A stretch of DNA of 64,000 nt, taken from positions 62,001 to 126,000 of the forward strand of contig JAHBWE010000015.1 of NCBI GenBank assembly GCA_019637155.1, given 5' to 3'. Below the pieces are notes generated by a model that saw nothing but the letters and a program-made list of their open reading frames with translations, made no database searches and was not told where the DNA came from. This stretch comes from Labilithrix sp. Lineage in GTDB: Bacteria > Myxococcota_A > Polyangia > Polyangiales > Polyangiaceae. The position numbers and the translations under genes were made by a program. Of this stretch, positions 56,831 to 64,000 are shown piece by piece. Each line of letters begins with the position of its first letter. Position 1 is the first letter of the stretch.

Positions 56831-58954
56831 GTGGCTCGTGTTCGCGCTTGGCTTCTTGGGGTGGCGCTCGGTCCGGTCGCGCTCGGCGTCTTCGGGGCGT
56901 GCTTGCCGGGCGCGGGGCCGGGGCTCGCGCTCGACGACGCGGCGGCGCCCGACTTTCAGCTCGGCGGGGACGGCGGCGCCGTGCGCGTCGACGCGGACCT
57001 CGGCGATCCGTTCGCGATCGTCGGGCTCACGCCGTCGCATGGGCCCTTCACCGGCGGGACGCGGACGCGCATCGACGGGCGCGGCTTCTCCTCGAAGCTG
57101 CGCGTGTTCGTTCGCGAGCGCGAGGTGCCGAGCGAGAGCGTCCTCGCGAGCGATCCGACGCGCGCGGCGATCGACACGCCGCCGGGCGAGCCGGGGTTCG
57201 CGGAGGTAAAGGTCCGCGACGACAAGACCGGGATGGAGCGCGTCCTCGCGAACGGGTTCTTCTACGACCCCGTCGTGATCTCGCCGTCCTCCGGCGCGAC
57301 GAGCGGCGGGACGCGCATCGCGCTCGAAGGCAGCGGGACGAGCTGGGTCGCCGGGACCACCGTCAGCATCGGCGGCGCGGCGTGCTCCGACGTCGTCGTG
57401 AGGTCCGCGACGCGGCTCGAGTGCGTCACGCCGGCGGGCGCGCCCGGGGCGAAGGACCTCGTCGTCACCGTGCCCGGCGCATCGCCGGTCCAGGTGCGCG
57501 ACGCCTTCACCTACTCCGACTCGGTCGACGGCTTCCGCGGCGGCCTCTCCGGCGGCGCGCTCGCGGGGCGGATCAAGGTGATCGCGTTCGATCAGCTCCT
57601 CGGCATCCCGCTGCCGGGGGCGCACGTGATCGTCGGCGACGACCTCGCGTCGCGGAGGCGCACGGCGGAGAGCGGCGTCGTCGAGATCCCCGACATCACG
57701 ACGGACAAGGTCACGATCACGGTGGCGGCGAAGTGCCATGCGCCGATCACGTACGTCGACGTGCCGGTCGACACCGTCACGGTGTACCTCCCCTTCGTCT
57801 TCGAGCCGGCGTGCCTCAAGCTCATCGACGAGCTCGAGGACCCCGTGTCGTTCCCGGGCGGCGCGGGCCCGCGCCTCGGCGGCTTCGTCGACGGCGAGGT
57901 CATCTTCCCGAGCGGCACGCAGGAGTTCGACCGCGGCGTGTGGACGACGGTCCCTCTCCCCAAGAAGCCGACCGAGCGACGCGCGGCCTACCTCTTCGAG
58001 GCGTCGACGTCGCCGAACGGCGTGTTCCAGCTCCCGCCCGCCTCGCAGGCGATCACGCCGGAGACCGACGGCACCACCGGATACAAGTACTCGCTCCTCA
58101 CCTTCCCCGGCAACGCGACCGTGTACGCGATCGCGGGGCTCGAGGACCGGAGCGATCCGGCGAACCCGCAGTTCACGCCGTACTCGATGGGCGTCGTGCG
58201 CGGCGTCAACGTCCCCTCGCGCGAGCGCGTCAGCGCGATCGACATCAAGATGGACATCTTGTTCGATCACGAGGTGCGCATCGCGGCCAACCCGCCGCCG
58301 CCCGCGATGCGCGGCCCCGATCGCTTCAACGCGTCGATCGCGCTCACCCTCGGCGCGAGCGGCTACGCGATCCTTCCGCGCGGCACGCGCACGAGCGCGC
58401 TCCCCACCCCCGAGGAGATCTCCTTCGTCGGCGTGCCCGCGCTCGATCGCGCGCTCGCGAACGAGCAGTACGTCATCGGCGGGATCGCGGCGACGGGCGA
58501 CTTCCTCCAGCTCCCCGCGAGCGTGGTCTCGCGCGTGCGCACGAGCGACGCGAACGGCCCGGTGTCGCTCGGCGGCTTCCTCCCCGTCCCCGTGCCGAAG
58601 GCGCCGAGCGCCGGCGTCTGGAACGGCACGCGCGTCGAGGTCGAAGGGGTCGGCGCGAACGCGAGCCTCAACGAGCTCACCGTCTCCTCCGCCGACGGCC
58701 TCGTGGTCTGGACCATCATAGCGCCCGGCAACGTCTCCGCGTTCGACCTCCCGAACCTCGCCGCGCTCACGGCGGGGACGGAGGACGATCCGCCGGTGGG
58801 CATCCGCGAGGGCCGCGTCGTCACGAACGTCTACAGCGCGCGCATCGATCGCTTCGAGTACGGCGCGCTGCGGAGCGGGCAGCTCAGCGCGGGGGCGTGG
58901 AACGCCTACGCCGCCGACACCGTCGTCGGCGTCTACGCCCCGCCGGGGAAGTGA
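56831..58954 (+). CDS. Lipoprotein with IPT/TIG domains
   Basis: 707 aa. Signal RAWLLGVALGPVALGVFGAC. Two IPT/TIG immunoglobulin-like domains follow (about 60-145 with GLTPSHGPFTGGTRTRIDGRGF, and about 150-225 with ISPSSGATSGGTRIALEGSG). A beta-rich body covers about 250-700. It is the first of three surface genes, with the IgGFc-type gene 2 bp after its stop. A cell-surface display or adhesion role is inferred. Starts GTG 56831. Confidence 0.85.
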   Translation: MARVRAWLLGVALGPVALGVFGACLPGAGPGLALDDAAAPDFQLGGDGGAVRVDADLGDPFAIVGLTPSHGPFTGGTRTRIDGRGFSSKLRVFVREREVPSESVLASDPTRAAIDTPPGEPGFAEVKVRDDKTGMERVLANGFFYDPVVISPSSGATSGGTRIALEGSGTSWVAGTTVSIGGAACSDVVVRSATRLECVTPAGAPGAKDLVVTVPGASPVQVRDAFTYSDSVDGFRGGLSGGALAGRIKVIAFDQLLGIPLPGAHVIVGDDLASRRRTAESGVVEIPDITTDKVTITVAAKCHAPITYVDVPVDTVTVYLPFVFEPACLKLIDELEDPVSFPGGAGPRLGGFVDGEVIFPSGTQEFDRGVWTTVPLPKKPTERRAAYLFEASTSPNGVFQLPPASQAITPETDGTTGYKYSLLTFPGNATVYAIAGLEDRSDPANPQFTPYSMGVVRGVNVPSRERVSAIDIKMDILFDHEVRIAANPPPPAMRGPDRFNASIALTLGASGYAILPRGTRTSALPTPEEISFVGVPALDRALANEQYVIGGIAATGDFLQLPASVVSRVRTSDANGPVSLGGFLPVPVPKAPSAGVWNGTRVEVEGVGANASLNELTVSSADGLVVWTIIAPGNVSAFDLPNLAALTAGTEDDPPVGIREGRVVTNVYSARIDRFEYGALRSGQLSAGAWNAYAADTVVGVYAPPGK

Positions 58955-58956
58955 CG

Positions 58957-60855
58957 ATGCGTGCACGCGCGCTCGCGGCCGCGGCGCTCCTCGTTGCCGC
59001 CGGCTCGTGCCGGTTCGATCCGTCGTACCGCGACGAGCTCGAGCCGATCGTCGACCCCTGCGTCGAAGGCGTGGTGCAGTGCAGCGGCGCGACGCTCGCG
59101 CGCTGCGAGGGGAAGAAGCTCGTCCCGATCGACGAGTGCGGCGCGCGCTCGCTCACCTGCGCGCCGTCGCTGCTCCGCTGCACGCCCTGCCTCCCGGGCG
59201 GGACCGTGTGCGCGGGGCAGGAGCTCCATCGCTGCACGGCGGAGGGAGAGCTCGGGGAGACGATGGTCACCTGCGACGGCGACAAGGGCGAGGAGTGTCG
59301 GCTCGACGGCTGCGTGAACCTCTGCACCGAGGCGGCGCAGATCAAGTCGAACGTCGGCTGCGAGTATTGGGGCGTCGACCTCGACAACGCGGTGACCTCC
59401 TCCGGCAACGCGGCCGCGCAGCAATACGCGATCATCGTCAGCAACCCGCATCCGCAGATCGTCGCGCGCGTCACGGTGGAGGAGGACACCGCGAAGCCGG
59501 GCGAGCCCGCGAACGTCCGCACCGTCGCGCAGGCGTCGGTCGGCCCGCGCAGCCTCGAGGTCTTCCGCCTCGGCCCGAAGGAGGTCGACGGCTCGACGCC
59601 GGACGGACCGCCGAACAACGGCACCCACACCGCGCTCACGCGAGGTGCGTTCCGCGTCCGGTCGCACGTCCCGATCGTCGCGTACCAGTTCAACCCGCTC
59701 GACAACGTCAACGTCTTCTCGAACGACGCGTCGCTCCTCCTCCCGACCTTCGCCCTGACCACGACCGGGCGCCGCTCCTACGTCGTCGCGAGCTGGCCGC
59801 AGACGATCGCGCGGAGCGACGTGCCGGACACCACCTTCCGCTCCGACCTCCGCGCCTTCCTCACGATCGTGGGGACCGCGCCCGACACGAAGGTCCACCT
59901 GAAGACGAAGGCGCGCATCGTCCCCGGCGGCCCGTTCGAGGACGGCGTGCCGAAGGACGGCGAGGTCGACGCGACGCTGCAGCCGTTCGACGTCCTGAAC
60001 CTCGAGACCGGCGACTTCAACGCCGACTTCACCGGCTCGCTCATCGACGCCGACGGTCCCGTCGTCGTGTTCGTCGGCAGCGAGGCGAGCGACGCCCCGT
60101 TCTTCGAGAAGCTCAGCGATCGCTACTGCTGCGCCGACCACCTCGAGGACCAGCTCACGCCGCTCCGCGCGGTCGGCAAGCGCTACGCGATCGGACGCGT
60201 CCCGAGCCGCACGCGCGCGCTCGCCTCCGCCGGGGCCGCGATCGCGCCGTTCAACGAGCCGGAGTACTACCGCGTCGTCGCCACCGCGGAGGGCGCGACG
60301 ACGGTGACGACGACGCTCGGCGGCGAGCCCGCGACCTTCGTCCTCGACGGCGAGGGCGCGCACAAGACGTTCGCCGCCGATCGCGACTTCGTGCTCAACG
60401 CGACGAAACCCGTCATCGTCGCCGACGTGCAGGCGAGCCAGGACGCGGCCGGGATCAAGTCGAACCTCCCCGGCGGCGATCCGAGCATCACGCTCCTGCC
60501 GCCGGTCGAGCAGTGGCGCCTCGACAACGTCTTCCTCACGCCCGACAAATACTCGTTCGACTTCGTCGTCATCTCCGCCCCCGCCGGCGCGACCGTCTTC
60601 CTCGACGGCCTCCCCGTCGACGCGAAGCTCTGCGAGGTCGCGCCGAACGGCTTCGAGTTCCAGGTCTTTCGCTGCCAGCTCTCCTTCCCCGCCTACGACG
60701 CGGCGAAGGCGGAGCTGCTCCCCGGCCGCCAGAACGACGGCGTCCATCGCGTGCAGTCGGACGTGCCGGTGGGCGTGATCGTGTACGGCTTCGATCGGTT
60801 CGTCAGCTACGCCTACGCCGCGGGCACGCAGCTCGTCGACGTCGACCCGAACTGA
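58957..60855 (+). CDS. IgGFc-binding-type surface lipoprotein, copy 1
   Basis: 632 aa. Signal MRARALAAAALLVAAGSC with lipobox, then a cysteine-rich region (about 20-115, CVEGVVQCSGATLARCEG) that should be disulfide-bonded. The body (about 120-620) matches the IgGFc_binding pattern: YAIIVSNPHPQIVARVTVEED, YQFNPLDNVNVFSNDASLLLP and YYRVVATAEGATTVTTTLGG. These are surface proteins of myxobacteria and animals. ATG 58957 is 2 bp after the previous stop, and copy 2 starts 3 bp after its stop. Confidence 0.9.
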   Translation: MRARALAAAALLVAAGSCRFDPSYRDELEPIVDPCVEGVVQCSGATLARCEGKKLVPIDECGARSLTCAPSLLRCTPCLPGGTVCAGQELHRCTAEGELGETMVTCDGDKGEECRLDGCVNLCTEAAQIKSNVGCEYWGVDLDNAVTSSGNAAAQQYAIIVSNPHPQIVARVTVEEDTAKPGEPANVRTVAQASVGPRSLEVFRLGPKEVDGSTPDGPPNNGTHTALTRGAFRVRSHVPIVAYQFNPLDNVNVFSNDASLLLPTFALTTTGRRSYVVASWPQTIARSDVPDTTFRSDLRAFLTIVGTAPDTKVHLKTKARIVPGGPFEDGVPKDGEVDATLQPFDVLNLETGDFNADFTGSLIDADGPVVVFVGSEASDAPFFEKLSDRYCCADHLEDQLTPLRAVGKRYAIGRVPSRTRALASAGAAIAPFNEPEYYRVVATAEGATTVTTTLGGEPATFVLDGEGAHKTFAADRDFVLNATKPVIVADVQASQDAAGIKSNLPGGDPSITLLPPVEQWRLDNVFLTPDKYSFDFVVISAPAGATVFLDGLPVDAKLCEVAPNGFEFQVFRCQLSFPAYDAAKAELLPGRQNDGVHRVQSDVPVGVIVYGFDRFVSYAYAAGTQLVDVDPN

Positions 60856-60858
60856 CGG

Positions 60859-62769
60859 ATGCGGCGGGCGGTCGTCCTCCTCTCCGTCGGGCTCCTCGTC
60901 GCGGCGTGCCGCTTCGATCCCGCGTACCGCGACGTCCTCGAGCCGCTCGGCGCGACGTGCACCGAGGGCGCGATCGCGTGCCGGGGCGCGAAGCTCACCC
61001 GCTGCGACGCGAGCGCGATCACGGTGCTCGACGACTGCGGCGCGCGCGGGCTCGCCTGCGCCGACGTCCTCGGCGCGTGCTCCTTCTGTGTCCCCGGCGC
61101 CCTCGAGTGCGAGGGCAACGACGTCATGAAGTGCGCCGATGACGGGCAGACCCGCGACGTCGCCGAGCGCTGCGACGGCGCGGCCGGGATCGCCTGCGAG
61201 CGCGGCGCGTGCGTCGATCTCTGCGCCGACGCGCGGGCGAAGCGCTCGAACGTCGGCTGCGAGTACTGGCCGGTCGACCTCGACAACGTCGTGCTCCCCG
61301 ACGGAAACGCCGCGATCCAGCAGTTCGCCGTCATCGTGACGAACCCGCACCCGACCCTCGCCGCGACGATCACGGTCGAGGAGGACCTCTCCGCGCCCGG
61401 CACGCCCGCCGCCGATCCGCGGAAGGTCCTCACCGTCTCGCTCCCGCCCGGACAGCTCGAGGTCATCAAGCTCGGGCCGAAGGAGGTCGACGGCTCGCCG
61501 CCGGGGATGCCGAACACCGGGACCGGGACCGCCCTCACGCGCGGCGCGTTCCGCCTTCGCTCGACGGCGCCGATCATCGCGTACCAGTTCAACCCGCTCG
61601 AGAACGTCAACGTGCGCTCCAACGACGCGACGGTGCTCCTCCCCACCTCCGCGCTCGCGGGCGAGAGCGTCCGCTACGTCGTCGCGGGCTGGCCGCAGAC
61701 GATCGCGCAGACCGACGAGCCCGCGACGAACTACGGCCAGCATCTCCGCGCCTTCCTCACCGTCGTCGGCACCGCCCCCGACACGAAGGTGAAGATCACG
61801 CCGACCGCGCGCGTGATCGCGGGCGGTCCGTTCCCGCAAGGGATCGCGAAGGGGACGCCGATCGAGGTCACGCTCCAGCCCTTCGACGTCCTGAACCTCG
61901 AGACCGGCGACTTCAAGGCCGACTTCACCGGCTCCACCGTGCAGGCCGATCGCGCGATCGTCGTCTACGTCGGGAGCGAGGCGAGCGACGCGCCGATCTA
62001 CGACGTCCTCCGCGACCGGCAGTGCTGCGCGGACCACCTCGAGACGCAGGTCGTCCCCGTCCGCGTCGTCGGCAAACGCTACGCGATCGGCCGCATGCCG
62101 AACCGCAGCCGCGCCGTGAGCGCCGCCGGCGCGCCGGTCGGGCTCTCGCCGGAGCCGGAGCTCTACCGCGTCGTCGCGGCGACCGAAGGGACGACCCACG
62201 TGACGACGACGCTCGATCCGCCGTGGGACGCCTTCGACCTCGACGGCGCCGGCGCGAACGTGATCATCGACGCGCTCCGCGACTTCCGGCTCGAGGCGTC
62301 GGCGCCGGTCCTCGTCGCCGACGTGCAGGTCGGCCAGCAAGCGGCCGGCATCCGGATCGAGAGCGGCCTCCCCGGCGGCGATCCGAGCTTGCTCCTCGTC
62401 CCGCCGATCGAGCAATGGCGGAGCGAATACGTCGTCCTCACGCCCGACAAATACGCGTTCGACTTCCTCGTCGTCACCGCGCCGAACGGCGTCTCGGTCT
62501 TCGTCGACGGGCTGCCGGCGGGCCCCGGGCTCTGCGACGTGAACGCGGACGCGACGACGGGCTTCACCGTGTACCGCTGCCAGCTCTCGTTCCCGATCCT
62601 CGATCCGGCGCGCCAGCCGCCCGACAACGTCCAGCCCGGGGAGCAGAACGACGGAGTCCATCGCGTCGTCGCCGACGCGCCGGTGAGCGTCCTCGTCTAC
62701 GGCTTCGACTACCGCGTAAGCTACGCGTACGCCGGCGGCACCGAGCTCGTCGACATCAACCCCGATTGA
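60859..62769 (+). CDS. IgGFc-binding-type surface lipoprotein, copy 2
   Basis: 636 aa, a tandem paralogue of copy 1 with the same layout: lipobox MRRAVVLLSVGLLVAAC, cysteine-rich part CTEGAIACRGAKLTRCDA, and the body with FAVIVTNPHPTLAATITVEED, YQFNPLENVNVRSNDATVLLP and SYAYAGGTELVDINPD. Shared blocks suggest a duplication. Differences cluster in the cysteine-rich part, which may set binding specificity (inference). Same operon as the TIG lipoprotein. Confidence 0.9.
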   Translation: MRRAVVLLSVGLLVAACRFDPAYRDVLEPLGATCTEGAIACRGAKLTRCDASAITVLDDCGARGLACADVLGACSFCVPGALECEGNDVMKCADDGQTRDVAERCDGAAGIACERGACVDLCADARAKRSNVGCEYWPVDLDNVVLPDGNAAIQQFAVIVTNPHPTLAATITVEEDLSAPGTPAADPRKVLTVSLPPGQLEVIKLGPKEVDGSPPGMPNTGTGTALTRGAFRLRSTAPIIAYQFNPLENVNVRSNDATVLLPTSALAGESVRYVVAGWPQTIAQTDEPATNYGQHLRAFLTVVGTAPDTKVKITPTARVIAGGPFPQGIAKGTPIEVTLQPFDVLNLETGDFKADFTGSTVQADRAIVVYVGSEASDAPIYDVLRDRQCCADHLETQVVPVRVVGKRYAIGRMPNRSRAVSAAGAPVGLSPEPELYRVVAATEGTTHVTTTLDPPWDAFDLDGAGANVIIDALRDFRLEASAPVLVADVQVGQQAAGIRIESGLPGGDPSLLLVPPIEQWRSEYVVLTPDKYAFDFLVVTAPNGVSVFVDGLPAGPGLCDVNADATTGFTVYRCQLSFPILDPARQPPDNVQPGEQNDGVHRVVADAPVSVLVYGFDYRVSYAYAGGTELVDINPD

Positions 62770-62778
62770 TCGGCGCGC

Positions 62779-64000
62779 CTACCGCGTGTAGCGCATCGGC
62801 GCGAGCTTCCACTCCGTGAGGAGCGGGATCCGCGCGGACGGACCCGACTGCCGGACGGCGCGCGCGCAGTCCTCGTCCGTGATGCGGCGCGGACCGAACG
62901 GCGACGCGTCGGAGGCGTCGGAGTCCATGAGGAGCGTCGGCGTGTCGACGCCGTAGTCGTCGGGGTGACCGGGCTCGTCGAGGATCACGTGCCCGAGCTC
63001 GTGCGCGAGGGTGAGGCTCGTCCGCCGCGCGCGCACGCCGGCGCGATCGAGGATGACGACGTTGCGCATGCTGGAGCCGTCGCTGCCGATGAACGACTCG
63101 CCGATGCGGCCGCCGCCGCCGAAGAACGGGACGACGATGACCTCGATCGTCCGCGGATCGCCGTCGTCGACCGCCTTCACGAGCGCGCGCTCCTCGAGCG
63201 TGCCCGCGACGGAGTCGGTGTCGCCGAAGTGCTGGAGGCCGTCGCTCAGGTCGACCGCGCCGACGCGGACCGTCATCGTCTTCTCGGTCGACGAAGACAG
63301 CTCCGCGTTCGCGAGCTGGCCATCGGCCTTGCGGAGCAGCACGTCGACGCTCGGCGCCGCGCCGGACGAGATGCGCGCGTTCTCGGAGACCGCCGCCTTG
63401 AAGCCGGCCGCGAGCGCGACGCGCTGCAGCTCGAGCGCGGCCTGGCGCGTGGACCATCCCGGCTTCAGCGTGAACGCGACCGCCTTGCCTTCGATCTTGA
63501 GCCGCACGTCGCCGCCGGTCGCGGGGAGACCGAGGTCGTCGCCGAGCGCGACGAGGTAGGCCGGCGGCGGGTTCACGAGCTTCACGTCGAGCTGGGAGGT
63601 GACGCCGAACGAGAGGCCGCACTGGCCCCACGTCGCCGACGCGACCGCGAGCTCCTGCCGGACCGCCGCGATCGCGCCCGCGTCGGTGCCGCCGACCGAC
63701 GGCGCGCCGCCGGGCGTGAGGCGCATGACGATCGGCCGGATCGTGACGCGGTAACGCCCGATCGCGCCGGCGCTCGTGTGGCGCGGGCCCGCGACGCGGA
63801 TCGCCTGGAGCTTCTTCCCCTTCGCGTCGCGCACGACGATCGCGCCGCCGACCTCGGCCTTCAGCGATCGCATCGAGACGAGCGGGTGGCGACGGTCGAC
63901 GTCGTCGACGACGAGGCGGAGCGGCGCGCTCGCGACGCAGGCGAGGTCGGCGCGACCGGCGTCGCACGCCGCGCGGGCGAAGGGCGGAGAGAGGGTGTCG
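62779..64000 (-). CDS. Zinc metalloprotease (5' end outside window)
   Basis: The frame stays open from 62779 to the window edge, so the N-terminus is missing. The ATG at 63873 is internal-looking, since good coding sequence (RLVVDDVDRRHPLV) precedes it. Visible: a long beta/alpha domain, then TLAHELGHVILDEPGHPDD, a HExxH zinc motif with a further His eight residues on, typical of zincin/gluzincin-like peptidases, with LLMDSDASD after it. The C-terminus is intact. Substrate unknown. Convergent with the IgGFc-type gene (9 bp between stops). Confidence 0.8.
   Translation of the reverse strand, partial: DTLSPPFARAACDAGRADLACVASAPLRLVVDDVDRRHPLVSMRSLKAEVGGAIVVRDAKGKKLQAIRVAGPRHTSAGAIGRYRVTIRPIVMRLTPGGAPSVGGTDAGAIAAVRQELAVASATWGQCGLSFGVTSQLDVKLVNPPPAYLVALGDDLGLPATGGDVRLKIEGKAVAFTLKPGWSTRQAALELQRVALAAGFKAAVSENARISSGAAPSVDVLLRKADGQLANAELSSSTEKTMTVRVGAVDLSDGLQHFGDTDSVAGTLEERALVKAVDDGDPRTIEVIVVPFFGGGGRIGESFIGSDGSSMRNVVILDRAGVRARRTSLTLAHELGHVILDEPGHPDDYGVDTPTLLMDSDASDASPFGPRRITDEDCARAVRQSGPSARIPLLTEWKLAPMRYTR

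Overview
The window is a stretch of very GC-rich (about 70 percent by eye) bacterial chromosome with the look of a predatory or soil myxobacterium (Myxococcota, probably Polyangiales). The reasons are the number of secreted lipoproteins with no close functional assignment, IgGFc-binding-type surface proteins in tandem, PEGA/TPR envelope proteins, a eukaryote-like Ser/Thr kinase, FHA-sigma54 activators, a TreS-maltokinase fusion and a TIGR04552-like protein. The phylum is an inference from gene content. No rRNA or marker phylogeny was possible.

Layout. 1-3.3 kb: end of a membrane protein, guaA (GMP synthase) and a PEGA lipoprotein. 3.3-7.3 kb: a tightly overlapping minus-strand operon with a B12-binding radical SAM enzyme, a lipoprotein with a YGVVDPMP motif, a membrane protein and an asparaginase-like Ntn hydrolase. 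7.3-10.4 kb: a lipoprotein, a hairpin-rich short plus-strand transcript ending in an intrinsic terminator, a second YGVVDPMP lipoprotein, tRNA-Gly(CCC), a decayed ATPase gene and a perfect AT-rich inverted repeat. 10.4-18.1 kb: an FHA/von Willebrand A/GT-C glycosyltransferase run, a CheY-like receiver, a PilZ protein, and a TetR regulator divergent from a COQ4-like gene with an operator-like palindrome between them. 18.2-18.8 kb is a tandem repeat array (A). 18.8-22.9 kb: a HerA-like ATPase and a large lipoprotein.

23.1-28.2 kb is a reductive pyrimidine catabolism cluster (ureidopropionase, class III aminotransferase, PreT, PreA) that lacks dihydropyrimidinase inside the window. It is followed by a PAS histidine kinase. 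29.8-39.7 kb carries envelope and signalling genes (TPR/PEGA protein, Ser/Thr kinase, PstS-like lipoprotein, panB, a cytochrome c lipoprotein, an FHA-sigma54 activator, a Uma2 nuclease-like gene and a propeller lipoprotein). 39.8-43.1 kb is a TreS-maltokinase fusion whose kinase half has lost its catalytic residues. 43.1-47.2 kb: a putative caspase-like protein and a four-gene overlapping operon with DUF4266 and DUF3570 outer-membrane proteins.

47.2-48.5 kb is a second repeat-rich, gene-free block (array B), built from the same repeat family as array A but on the other strand. 48.5-53.2 kb: small lipoproteins, a TIGR04552-like protein resembling RelA/SpoT synthetases, a zinc-ribbon membrane protein, then DUF507, YicC and gmk in a row. 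53.3-56.8 kb: an LspA with long low-complexity tails, divergent from an MrfA-type helicase. 56.8-64 kb: an IPT/TIG lipoprotein, two tandem IgGFc-binding-type lipoproteins and a truncated zinc metalloprotease running off the end.
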